NCBI GenBank assembly: GCA_949128115.1 | Contig: OX421965.1 | Span: forward strand, 7,258,753-7,322,752 | Direction of reading: 5' to 3' | DNA: 64,000 bases | DNA from: Anaspis maculata | Taxonomy: Eukaryota > Arthropoda > Insecta > Coleoptera > Scraptiidae | Part shown: positions 40,937 through 52,030 of the stretch, piece after piece | How the letters are laid out: each line of letters starts with the position of its first letter | Position numbering within the stretch: position 1 is the stretch's first letter | Position numbers and translations under genes: made by a program | Notes under the pieces: generated by a model | Told to the model about the DNA's origin: nothing | Database searches by the model: none | Seen by the model: the letters and a program-made list of their open reading frames with translations, nothing else

Positions 40937-43659
40937 TGTACCGATCGGCCTTAACTACGACGCAGAGGGAATGACCGGAAACCCCATCTGTTTTCAAACG
41001 ACCGTTAAAACTTTGGGGGCGGCGTGAGAAGAAATGCAAAACGCAGAGATTTTTGGAAATCAGGGAGGAAGCATAAATTAACTTTGATGTTTCCAAGACG
41101 CGCCCGCCTGCAGCCGACCCGGAGGATATCAAATTCCCAACGGCTCTGTCCGAACGGCCAACAGAGGGGATGGCTGTAAACAAAAATTTTATTCTAAATT
41201 ATTAATTGATTGTCTGATCGAAATTCTAGTGTAATTTTCATTACTGTGGTGAGTCAAAGGTGAAATTAACACCAAACACGACGTATAAGAGTCATGAATT
41301 AAACGACGCCAGTGGGCCGATATCAATTTTATAAGTAATGAAAGAGAAATGAAAATTACACCAGGTAGCGGTCAAACTAGCTAGTAAACATTGCGGGACT
41401 TCCAAGTAAAAATAAGTATAGAGTGAGCGCTGAAAAGCTCAATAATTGAAATGTAAATTGACCAAGAAACATTCAAAAAAATTCCAAAACAAACCCAAGA
41501 CGCAGTGGAAACATTTCCAGATGTTTCACACGATGCGAGATTTACGTCAAGGGGTAGGGGAAGAACGCACTAGAAAAACCCAGGGAACAAACTAAAAGGA
41601 CTGGCCTTTGAGCTTTGCTAGAGGACGGTTGTTAAAATTTGCCAAGTTCTTTAATTGCAATTTAGCTGTTGAATAACTTCAGAGAAGATAATTATCAACT
41701 CTCGAGTCACCGTGAGTTGTTGATCAGTCACTTACAGAGTGAAGCAAGTCACTGAATTGCGGTATCACTTGATACTTAATTTTGAGAAGTGATTTCTGTG
41801 TCTGTGGGTGATAAGTTGTGATTAGCTACGTGCTAATTGATTACCTGGATTAGCCGTTCCTGAAATCTGTACGAGGGAATTTTAAAGGTCAGTTTACATA
41901 GCAATTACTCACAAAGAGACATGTTCTGGTTCGAAATTAACGGGGGAACGAAAGAGTTAACAAACTCGCAACTTGTTGGCGATAGCCCGAGTCAAATGTG
42001 ATATTTGAATATTGCAACTGTTCCATCAGAACAATAAGAAACTCACGAAAAGGTCAGCCGCTAGCCATGAAATCTACCAAGCCTTAAGGTTCGTTATTGA
42101 AGTCAAAACTCACAAATTTAAGCCACCTTCATTTGCAACTCCGAATTTAATTGCTGTCATTAGTTAGCAGGAATTCTCACAAACTGAATGTCTCTCATAA
42201 TCAGTCCATAATCCGAGGAATTCGTCAGTAAAGTGACGCGCCGTGGGAAACCCGTTAACGTCCATTTTCCGTGCTTTTCCGGGCCAAAGGCCGTGTGGGT
42301 ATTGCAAAAAAGCGACAGCTATAGGGTCACAGACTCTGGCACTAGGACGCAGGAAAATTATTCCCCTGGCAACGTGGGACATCAACCCCTTTTTGATCTG
42401 GCACGGGTAGGCGAAGATAGGAAGGGGTTAGAGTTGCATGAGTGCATGAAGGTTTCGAAATGGGAAAGAGCCTCGGTCGAAATTGAGAAAATGTCAGAAC
42501 TAAAAGGGAGCGAGTCAACGAGAACGATCAACGTAATTAAAACCCAAGCACCATCATAAAATCTCCCTCCAACTGTCTGTTTTAATTCCATACACAGTAC
42601 GCTACACCTGTGTAACCCCTTCACCAAACTACAGCTGTAAAGGACTGTGTGAGCCGCCAAAACTGAGGACTAAGTCCATCCGGCGATGATTTCATCATAT
42701 CGAGCACGAGATCTGAATCATTCAAGTTTGATAAATCTGCAAATATCTAGTGAAGTAACGACTTAACCACTTAAAATTATTCTTCATGAAATAAGGCGGA
42801 CATAGAATTTCATGGTGGCGAATTAATTGAATGTAGAAGAGTCAAAGGTCTGAGTTGTCTGTAACAAATTGTTCAAGTCCAAGATGGGACTCGTAATTAC
42901 TGACGAGCTCACAATGAAGCTCTGCTAATTTCCAAAGAATTAACAAATAATTGGTCTTCAGAACATGTACCTCTGTGATTGTGTTTAGCTGTAATAAATT
43001 ATGTAAACATTGTGTAAACTCTCTGTGATGATGTCGTTGGGGATGGGAAGTAGAAGAGGGGCAGTTTACCTCATTTGGGAAGGGGTTAAAAGGGGGTAAC
43101 CTCATTGCGAAATTAGGGATTTCTTTTTCAGGTATCACTGGTGTAAAGTAGTTCGCGGAGGTTTAACTGCAAGCTAGTTGATTAGTTTGTTTGGGTAGGT
43201 CCAATCAAGCAGCTAGGGTAGGATGGATTAGGGTTAAGTAGACGAATCGATGGAAGAAGAAAGGGGTAAAACTCTCCACTTCCGGTTCGGAATTGAATTA
43301 GGAATTAAATCAACTAGAGGTAGGGAAGTCTCGCAATCTAGATTAGGAATTTAATGTTGTCGTCACTGATTTCTTTGTGAAATAAAGGTTAAGTGTTTTG
43401 AGAATGTTGCATTGTTATTAATTTTGATTGTCTGTTCTTTCCACTTTCATAAAAGAAACTTGTGGGTTTCTCAGTTGAGAGGTGATAAGGGCTCAGGGTC
43501 CTTTGGGACTTGCTGAGACGAAAGAGTGAACGACGACGAGTAAGCAAAATTTGACGGTACGTATGGCACAATAAGTAAAGGGTTAACTGCGACACGGTTT
43601 CTATTCAATTCTTGAAATGACGTACCATGGGGGGGTGAATGCTTAGGGCCATCAGTACA
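40937..43659. mobile_element. 2723-bp insertion present only in the left arm; TGTAC...GTACA ends, ATAG target duplication
   Basis: It starts TGTACCGATCGGCC and ends GGGCCATCAGTACA; the ends form an imperfect ~17-bp inverted repeat. ATAG (40933-40936 and 43660-43663) occurs once at the mirrored site in the right arm (about 49077-49083), which proves the limits. No open frame inside has a recognisable domain. A plus-strand AATAAA lies at about 43381. It could be an unusually long solo LTR (TG...CA, 4-bp duplication) or a non-autonomous DNA transposon with 4-bp duplication (Ginger- or Sola-like). The long inverted repeat favours the latter. Confidence 0.88.
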
Positions 43660-44956
43660 ATAGCTACAAAGAAATCAAAGACACAACTGACGTTGTCGTT
43701 GTCTTGTGACTCAAAAAAATCACTGGCATTTTGTCATGGTCTTGTCAAAAATGATAATCCTAAAGGGCCTTCTACACAATTTGAAAAGTCATTCATCTGT
43801 CGTTCAGCTTTTTTTGTCTACAATAGTAACAAAAGGATACTATTTTTCAGCAATTTCAGCTGTACTGAAACTTCAACTCATGGTTTAATAAATAGTTTCC
43901 AAAACAATGTCACTTGAACGTTTTTGCTGCCAAAAACCGATGAAGTGGACAAAGTATTTTTCAGGACTTTCAATATGTTGTTAAGCTGACCAAGAAGACC
44001 ATTTTCGGCAATTTTCAGCTGTATTGGACCGCGTGTTCAATTGAATAGCTTTTAAAACAAATGTCACTTATACCTTTTTGCAGTTGAAAAAAAGTATGAA
44101 GCGGACATAGGATTTTCAACATGTTGTTCAACTGACCAATGAGACCATTTTCAGCAATTTTCAGCTGTATTGAAACTTCAACGCGTGATTTAATTATTAG
44201 TTTGCAAAGCAATGTCACTTTTACCCTTTTGCCGCTAAAAAACGATGAAGCGGTTATAGAATTTCTTAGGACTTTCAATATGTTATTCAACTGGCCGAGG
44301 AGACCATTTTCAGCAATTTTTAGCTGTATCGAAGCTTCATCGTGTATTCTAATAGATGATTTTCTGAATTATTGTCACTTACACCTTTTTGCCGCCAAAA
44401 ACTGATGAAGCGGACATAGGATTTTTTAGGACTTTCATGTGTGTGATTAAGGGGTTAAAGTGGAAGCGTTCCACCAATTTTCAGACTTACGTTATTTTTT
44501 TCCAGGTTTTGGTCAATTTTGATCTAAAATGCCTGGGCTATTAGATGACTTTCAACCTCAAGCCGTTGACATAATCTTCTACCGGTGACAGTCGTTTTGA
44601 ATTTCGCGCGCGAAAGAAATGTTCAGTGGGCAGTTTTTCAATTGTGCCAACCATGGATTGTCGACTGAGCAAGCTCCTGTCCCAGTACTCCCAGTCAATA
44701 TAAAAGAAATTCTAGAGCGCATGGTAACCTATGGGATGGGTGACCTAAGCCCACTAATTTTTGTACCCGATAACGATTGCAGTATAATTTGAACGTCCCG
44801 CCATGTACCTTGGAACAACATACAGGTATTAGGTTGGTGGCACTGACTGTCAATTGAGCCGCCATCTGTCGGAAAGTTCCCGGTTTTGAGTTTTGTGACT
44901 TTTGTGGTGTCAATTTGGCAGCTTGTGGTTTTCAAGCCGTCAAACTTCGAATAATT

Positions 44957-45990
44957 ATTGTTCGTTGTACTTTTGCACCCACGGTCGTGAATTTGTGGTC
45001 TTGGGCCTCGCGTTGAGCCCCAGTGTAGGTGGTGAGTGATTCGGATCTGATTTTACAACGCAAAACAGTAATTTCCCCCCAGATTTTCATAGATTTTTCA
45101 ACGTCCCGGATGTAGGATTGGACCAGGCTGTTATTATAATGGGGGTTTTGCAACGAAAGTGGTGAGTTTTTATTTTCGCTGTGTCTAGGTACACGCTAAC
45201 GTGTACGCAAAAATAAAAATTAGGTGCACGCGAAACGTCATAGTGTGTATATGACGTCAGCTTTTAGCGTGCCCCAACTTATATTTTTAAGGTACACGCG
45301 AAATTATTATTGTGATGGCGTTTTGCGAGCGGGCTGTCACGTCAACAGTCAGCAGGTAGTAGATGCGGTAGTTTAGACGATCGGTACCAATGACGATGAA
45401 GTGTGGACAAACGTTCACGTCGTTTTCCAAGTTTGAGACAGCTCTTGAAAGCCACGAAACTGAAAATAACGAAAAGTTGGTTATAAACGGAAGTATTATA
45501 TTGATGGCTTTGAAGTTTCAATCAAAAGAGGATGAATCAAGCTACACATCTACCAAGTGGCATCCCGCCATCATAAAACTCAATTAAGGTCCATACCGTC
45601 CATACAGTCTTGAGCATCAAGCATCTGGACTATTTTACCTTTCTTGTGTTTTGGCCTTGGCGGAGAAGGAGTGAACTGGCGATGAAATATGCAAGGGCCT
45701 TTCGTGTAGACAATAAAATTTCCAACACTTTCTCTGCAGGTATAGGTACTTTTTTCAAGTGCCATCGTTCACGAGATAAACGCGAAAAACTGATTTTCAA
45801 GTTATTCTCGAGGTCACAACGGCCGAAGCTCACACCGGATTTTTGAGGACTGGGTTTCATTTTTGTTCGCTATTATTTGCAGATGTGGGTAAGTGGATGG
45901 CATCCAAGCAAAATGTAAAAATTCAAAACCAAACAGCAGACAAACACAGTGCAAACTTAACAATAATAAATAACTATGATAAAACTAAAT
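44957..45990. other. Left part of the inverted-duplication spacer; single-copy-looking sequence
   Basis: Contains a palindromic GTACACGCTAACGTGTAC at about 45192-45209, a full CRE-like TGACGTCA at 45253-45260, and the small open frame listed separately. No other feature recognised. Whether it is promoter sequence is not decidable here. Confidence 0.35.
45390..45587 (+). CDS. Short open frame, 65 codons, possible first exon of a SWIM/MULE-like protein
   Basis: Starts at ATG 45390 with MTMKCGQTFTSFSKFETALE, then a hydrophilic stretch ending TSTKWHPAIIKLN. The opening (FTSF..FE.ALE.HE.EN) resembles the N-terminus of some uncharacterised insect proteins related to SWIM zinc-finger/MULE transposases, but that is a weak resemblance from memory and the domain itself is not present. 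A CRE-like site lies 130 bp upstream. It could equally be chance. Confidence 0.2.
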   Translation: MTMKCGQTFTSFSKFETALESHETENNEKLVINGSIILMALKFQSKEDESSYTSTKWHPAIIKLN

Positions 45991-47200
45991 CTAACGACAG
46001 AAATCAGGATCTGCCAACATTTCTGCGTGACTGTAATAGGCTGCACCCAGAAGCCGTGTCCTTAATATTGTTTTGAATTCACGCAAATTGAGACGTCTGA
46101 TTGACTCCGGCAGTTTGTTGTACAACTTGATACCAACGTACAAAGGGCTCCTTTCATAATGCGCCCTTGTTACAACTCCCTGTACATCATTAGATGATAG
46201 TGTCATCAGCAAACATGACTACATTGTTTGCATTGATATCATTGACATAGATTATGTACAGCAATGGTCCAAGCACAGAGCCCTGAGGGACCCCCCTGTT
46301 TGACACTGACATCCCAGATTCTACCCCTCCCACCACTGTATAATTTTGTCTGTTCTTCAGATACGTTTCAAACCACTTCCATATTACGCCACGTACTCCA
46401 TACCTATACAGCTTTCGCAGAAGTATCTCATGATCGACAAGATCAAAGGCCTTGCTTAAATCCAAAAAAATGCCCACACATTGTTCACCCTTGTCCCTTG
46501 TCGATCATCCTATGCACATCACTCACGAACCGCAGCAGCGCATCCGCCGCTGACCTTCCCTTGCGAAATCCGAACTGCGCATCGGAAAGAAGACACAATC
46601 TGCACAAATAGGAAGTCAATTGATTGGCTACAACTTTTTCGTTGATTTTCGAAATTGGACTTAATATTGCTATCGGCCTGTAGTTATCTGGTTGAGTCCT
46701 ATCACCCTTTTTGTAGACAGGTACCAATTTAGAAATTTTCAGACAATCAGGGAAGTAGCCTGTTGTTAATGAACAATTAACAATATGAACAAGCGGCAGC
46801 AGCAACTCTGGGATACAGTTCTTGATGAGATTCGAAGTGAGACCGTCCCTTCCCGCCGACTCAGAGCCCTTCATGTTCCGTACAACACTCAAGATATCAC
46901 TCTCATCCACCGGCTGGAAAAAAATGAATCAACAGTTTGCTCAATGTGGTTAAGATTAACATTTTGGATATCAGCCGCAGGGTATTTATTTGCAATTGAA
47001 CTGAAATGCTTATTGAAAGCATTGGCCACATGTATCGGCTCTTTAATTATTCCATTACCAGACGACAGCTCAATAGTTTCCGCTTTATTCCTTTTGCCAG
47101 CCTTCCCTATAATTTTCCAAACAGTCTTAGACCTGTCGGAAGAATTTACGATCAAAGCATTATAGTGCATTCTTTTTGCTTCCTTGACTACCTTTCTATT
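45991..47200 (-). pseudogene. Non-LTR retrotransposon reverse transcriptase, decayed fragment
   Basis: Reading 47200 to 45991, pieces in three frames follow reverse-transcriptase order: KTVWKIIGKAGK, AFNKHFSSI, SAGRDGLTSNLIK, KKGDRTQPDNYRPIAIL, QFGFRKGRSA, LDLSKAFDLVDHE, RGVPQGSVLGPLL and the active-site FADDT, then jump to a C-terminal tail (YVGIKLYNKLPESIRRLN). Frames change near 46900 and at 46477-46485; the second break coincides with a 7-bp tandem duplication. About 400 bp of the thumb region is deleted after FADDT. The endonuclease is missing. It is a different family from the 32-35 kb element. Confidence 0.88.
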
Positions 47201-47784
47201 ATATATACAGGGTGGTGAAAATTTCGATGCTCACCATTGGTATCTTGGAAACGGTAAGAGATACGAGGTCGGTTAAATTAGAAAAAAGTTGCGCATTTTT
47301 GTGGCGATTGAGAATCTGGAAAGAAACTTTGAATGTTTTGATTGGTTCACGATTTATCACGAAAAAACTAAAAATTTTGATTTCAGAAATTGTTTTTTAT
47401 TTCTCCAACCATTGGAGCTATTTCAATCAAACTTGGTAGTTTTATGTTTTTGATCACTCCGAGTCGATCAACGTTGACAGAAATTTTCCAGGCCTTCTAG
47501 ATGTCAAATTATGACAGTCAACTTTTGTTTTTCTTATGGCCGCCATATTGGATTTTTGCACTAATGAATGGAGAAAAAAATTAGCTTTCCGAATTAGTAA
47601 CCAACATGTTCTTTTTATGACATTTTAAGCGTCAAATTTTAAAATTTTCGTAAATTATTAGCCAGAATATATTTAAATAACAAAATTGTAAAAAAAAGTC
47701 GACCACTTCTTTGATGGCATAGAAAAATGTGTCTCCTGAAAAATGACTGTTTTTGACTTATATCCCTTTTGTCAGCACCCACAG
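47201..47784. other. Right part of the spacer, with an orphan fold-back end
   Basis: TATACAGGGTGG at about 47207-47218 looks like a CAGGGTG-type end and abuts the truncated retrotransposon. GGCCGCCATATTGGA at about 47540 matches the 118-bp repeat core. No gene recognised. Confidence 0.4.
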
Positions 47785-48914
47785 AATTATTCGAAGTTTG
47801 ACGGCTTGAAAACCACAAGCTGCCAAATTGACACCACAAAAGTCACAAAACTCAAAACCGGGAACTTTCCGACAGATGGCGGCTCAATTGACAGTCAGTG
47901 CCACCAACCTAATACCTGTATGTTGTTCCAAGGTACATGGCGGGACGTTCAAATTATACTGCAATCGTTATCGGGTACAAAAATTAGTGGGCTTAGGTCA
48001 CCCATCCCATAGGTTACCATGCGCTCTAGAATTTCTTTTATATTGACTGGGAGTACTGGGACAGGAGCTTGCTCAGTCGACAATCCATGGTTGGCACAAT
48101 TGAAAAACTGCCCACTGAACATTTCTTTCGCGCGCGAAATTCAAAACGACTGTCACCGGTAGAAGATTATGTCAACGGCTTGAGGTTGAAAGTCATCTAA
48201 TAGCCCAGGCATTTTAGATCAAAATTGACCAAAACCTGGAAAAAAATAACGTAAGTCTGAAAATTGGTGGAACGCTTCCACTTTAACCCCTTAATCACAC
48301 ACATGAAAGTCCTAAAAAATCCTATGTCCGCTTCATCAGTTTTTGGCGGCAAAAAGGTGTAAGTGACAATAATTCAGAAAATCATCTATTAGAATACACG
48401 ATGAAGCTTCGATACAGCTAAAAATTGCTGAAAATGGTCTCCTCGGCCAGTTGAATAACATATTGAAAGTCCTAAGAAATTCTATAACCGCTTCATCGTT
48501 TTTTAGCGGCAAAAGGGTAAAAGTGACATTGCTTTGCAAACTAATAATTAAATCACGCGTTGAAGTTTCAATACAGCTGAAAATTGCTGAAAATGGTCTC
48601 ATTGGTCAGTTGAACAACATGTTGAAAATCCTATGTCCGCTTCATACTTTTTTTCAACTGCAAAAAGGTATAAGTGACATTTGTTTTAAAAGCTATTCAA
48701 TTGAACACGCGGTCCAATACAGCTGAAAATTGCCGAAAATGGTCTTCTTGGTCAGCTTAACAACATATTGAAAGTCCTGAAAAATACTTTGTCCACTTCA
48801 TCGGTTTTTGGCAGCAAAAACGTTCAAGTGACATTGTTTTGGAAACTATTTATTAAACCATGAGTTGAAGTTTCAGTACAGCTGAAATTGCTGAAAAATA
48901 GTATCCTTTTGTTA

Positions 48915-49685
48915 CTATTGTAGACAAAAAAAGCTGAACGACAGATGAATGACTTTTCAAATTGTGTAGAAGGCCCTTTAGGATTATCATTTTTGACAAG
49001 ACCATGACAAAATGCCAGTGATTTTTTTGAGTCACAAGACAACGACAACGTCAGTTGTGTCTTTGATTTCTTTGTAGCTATGAACCAGGAGTAGAAGAAG
49101 ATGAATATAAAAATGGATAATTTCCACTGAGATTTCTACCCACTGTATTAACACGAGCCCGCAACACGGTGACTTCGTGCTGGTTGATTCCATGTAATAT
49201 GCTACGAGTACCTACATGGCAATGGCGGTCCGTTGCCTTTTGCTTGTAGGGAAATTTATGCGGCTCGCAGCATGTCGAACATTGGCGAACGAATCGTCCT
49301 CTAGCATCTGGACATACCGTGATCTGGACATAGACCATTTGTATCAATGCTTGATCTTCGGCTTCGGTAGTATAGCTTTGCGTCTGCCAGAACCTGGTTG
49401 CCGTGTCAGCGTTGAATTTTTCCGCCACCTGCACATAACGTTATAAACCGTCCCTTTCCTGTTACTGAGAAGGTCTGCTACCGTCTTCCACGCGATACCA
49501 CTCTCCACAAGAGGAATAATTTGCACCCTAACAGATTCATTGGACATTCTATCCCGTTTGACAAAGAAAATGACAAAGCATTATTGGTTATGGGTGGCAT
49601 ATTCTTGATTACAGTAAAGCTGATTCACAGGTCAAAAATTAGAAAAGTCATTCATCTGTCGTTCAGCTTTTTTTGTCTACAATAG
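48915..49685 (-). mobile_element. Internally deleted Tc1-like element, right-arm copy, 771 bp
   Basis: Ends CTATTGTAGAC...GTCTACAATAG, TA on both sides (48913-48914, 49686-49687). Holds the same frameshifted transposase remnant (49547 to 49344 and beyond). This copy is uninterrupted and so defines the empty site of the 2.72 kb insertion. Confidence 0.9.
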
Positions 49686-49803
49686 TAGTTGAATAACATA
49701 CTAAAAGTCCTGAGAAATCCTATGCCCGCTTCATGTTTTTTGGCGGCAAAATGTATAAGTGACATTATATTGTAAACTGTTTTTTTTTTCAAATAAGTAG
49801 GTA

Positions 49804-49965
49804 TAGACAATACAAATAGAGAAGACCATATGTTATCACCACCGTCGTCACGGATATTGGGGCATCAAAAATCAGCCAACCTTTTTTTGAATGATGGACT
49901 CACCTGGTTCCTACGCAACCGTAAAAATCCGTGACGACATGTGTCTTTTCTATTTGTATTGTCTA
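49804..49965. mobile_element. 162-bp MITE with TAGACAATACAAATAGA ends, TA-flanked (right arm)
   Basis: Reverse-complement twin of the MITE at 40050-40211; TA at 49802-49803 and 49966-49967. Present in both arms, so it predates the inverted duplication. Confidence 0.82.
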
Positions 49966-50733
49966 TACGGGTTAAAGTTTCAGTACAGCTGAAAATTGCT
50001 AAAAATGGTCTTCTTTGTTAGTTGACTGTACTTGTCCGAGTTGACCATTTTCAGCAATTTTCAACTGTACTGCAGCTTCAACACATATTTTGATCAATAG
50101 TTTCAAGAAATGATCTTATACCTTTTTTCCGCCAAAAGACGATGAAGCGGACAATCAGTATGTTGCTCACATGATCGAGGAAACCAGTTCCAGCAATTTT
50201 CAGATATATTGGAACTTCAACGCCTATTTCAATAAATAATAATTTCCAAAACAATGTCACTTATACCTTTTTTTCGCCAAAAAACAATGAAACGGACCTA
50301 GAATTTTTGAGGACTTCTGGTATGTTGTTCAACTGACAAAGAAGACCAGTTTTAGCAATTTTCAGCTGTCCTCAAACTCCAACTCGTATTTTAATAAATA
50401 GTTTCCAAAATAATGTCATTTGAACCTTTTTGCCGCCAAGAACCAATGAAGCGGACAGAGGATTTTTTAGGACTTTCAATATTTTTTTCGACTGATCAAG
50501 AAGATCATTCTTGGAAGTTTTCAGCTGTATTGAAACTTCGACGCGTATTTGAATAAATAGTTTCTAAAATAATGTCACTTACACCTTTTTGCCGCCAAAA
50601 ACCGATGAAGCGGACATAGGATTTTTTAGGACTTTCAGTATGTGGTTGAGGGGTTAAAGTGGAAGCGTTCCACCAATTTTCAAACTTACGTTATTTTTTT
50701 CCAGGTCAAAACCTAAAATGCCTGGGCTATATT

Positions 50734-50927
50734 GCGGCTTCACGGAACTTCGCATGTCGCCGGCGACAATCCCCCCACTCCACTGTAGTTGAATATTTTG
50801 AACGACACGACGACAGAAACTCGTGTCGCGGGAATTATATGGAGGGAGGTAGGGGAGTACAAGCAGATCGAATCCTATTGGCCAGCGACACTGTCGCCGG
50901 CGACATACAAAGTTCTGTAAAGTCGCC
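50734..50927. mobile_element. MITE with a TGTCGCCGGCGACA palindrome in each end
   Basis: GCGGCTTCACGGAACTT then TGTCGCCGGCGACA on the left is mirrored by TGTCGCCGGCGACA then AAAGTTCTGTAAAGTCGCC on the right. It begins 4 bp after fold-back copy C ends. The interior includes ACGACACGACGACAG. No transposase; class unassigned. Confidence 0.75.
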
Positions 50928-51532
50928 ATAAGGTGGAAATCGCTTTTAGAATGTTGCTTAGGGGCTTTTCAATGAAAATAATATATGCGGATTCCTCGGC
51001 GAATTCTTAGAAACAACTTGTGCATGAAAAAGCTGTGTAGAGTTGACAGCACATCAGATGGACCTGTGGGCGGGGCCGGGGCTGAGCAGAAAGAACCAAA
51101 ATCGTTTCGGACGAGTCCGTGTGTTGAAATAGGGAAAGCAACACCGTCAGCGCGTCAGCTGGAGTGCTGGACCATTACCAGGTCACAGGCGAACCTAAAA
51201 TCCCACTGCAAATCGAGAAGCGTCACTGGATAAAGTCAGTTCGCGCATCCTTGGTTCGCGCAGACAAGTCCCTCTGGTATTCCGATTACTCTACATGGAA
51301 TATTAGATTTGACGATTTGACAGGGATTAACTAGCGGGAAAGAATGTGACATGTGACACAATTTAATGGAACACATCAGCAATAATGTAGCAAAAATGTG
51401 AAACGTAATCGGTACGATACTGTATTCTGTATTACAGTTTTAAATGGTGAGCAATTGCTCGTAAGAATTCGAATAGCGTTATTAGCGTTATTAGCTCATT
51501 GTAATAAATGCACACACTTTTTTTTATAACAC
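50928..51532. other. Unannotated stretch
   Basis: No gene or repeat recognised. Confidence 0.4.
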
Positions 51533-52030
51533 AACCGTCAGAATATTGCACATGGTGAGTTGGACACAAAAAGCTGTGTACGTGGATCTCGTCAGATCAC
51601 TAGGCTTTTTTTTTGATAACATAACCGCCAGAATATCGCACCTTGGCTGTGACCAAATACTGGTCACAAAGTATTTTTTTATGACTCAGCCGTCACAATA
51701 TCGCACCTGGCGAGTTGGATACGAAAAGGTATACATGGACCTTGTCAGGTCACAAGTTTTTTTTTTGATAACTCAATCGCCAAAATATCGCACCTGGTGA
51801 GTTGTACACGAAGAGCTGTGTGCTGTATACAAAGACCTCGTCAGGTCACTAGGTTTTTTTTTGAAAACTCAACCGTCAGAATATCGCACTAGCGAGTTGA
51901 ATACGAAAAGGTGTGTACATGGGCCTTGTCAGGTCACTAGGAGTTTTTATTGATAATCCAACCGTCAGAATATTGCACCTGTTGAGTTGGACACGAAAAG
52001 CTATGTACACGAACCTCGTCAGGTGCACCC
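51533..52030. repeat. Tandem array, ~90-bp unit, about six copies
   Basis: AACCGTCAGAATAT(C/T)GCACC, GGTGAGTTGGACACGAAAA and CTCGTCAGGTCACTAGG followed by a T-run recur. Unit starts are near 51534, 51626, 51687, 51776, 51872 and 51961, so one unit is shortened to ~61 bp. Confidence 0.88.

Larger units (their letters stand above)
40329..43826 (+). mobile_element. Internally deleted Tc1-like element, left-arm copy, split by a 2.72 kb insertion
   Basis: Ends are CTATTGTAGAC and its mirror within ~44-bp inverted repeats that also include AGCTGAACGACAGATGAATG. TA flanks both sides. Copy A (about 21440) shows the corresponding uninterrupted site. Without the insertion the element is 771 bp, shorter than the ~1.3 kb of a full Tc1/mariner. 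Confidence 0.88.
39503..44956. repeat. Left arm of a large inverted duplication (~2.73 kb plus a 2.72 kb insertion)
   Basis: Without 40937-43663 this arm is 2727 bp; the right arm (47785-50512) is 2728 bp and is its reverse complement at almost every base I compared. Frames such as the 118-, 91- and 72-codon reads are identical in both. One visible difference is GGTCAG here versus GATCAG at the mirrored site. The arm contains fold-back copy B (39503-44540) and 416 bp of its flank (44541-44956). Copy B lacks the terminal ~217 bp that the right-arm copy has. Confidence 0.93.
47785..50512. repeat. Right arm of the large inverted duplication (2728 bp)
   Basis: Reverse complement of the left arm without its insertion. 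This side seems to be the donor: its fold-back element has both ends and continues past the arm limit to 50729, while the left copy is cut at 39503 against a different repeat. Confidence 0.93.
48201..50729. mobile_element. Fold-back element copy C, complete, ~160-bp tandem arms, carrying nested elements
   Basis: Ends are TAGCCCAGGCATTTTAG (48201) and its mirror (50729), with the same subterminal blocks as copy A. The interior has forward and reversed ~160-bp units around a turn near 50025-50045 (TGACTGTACTTGTCCGAG). Flanks are TAA and TAT, so a 3-bp duplication is not exact here. A Tc1-like element and a MITE are inserted in its arms. Confidence 0.88.
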
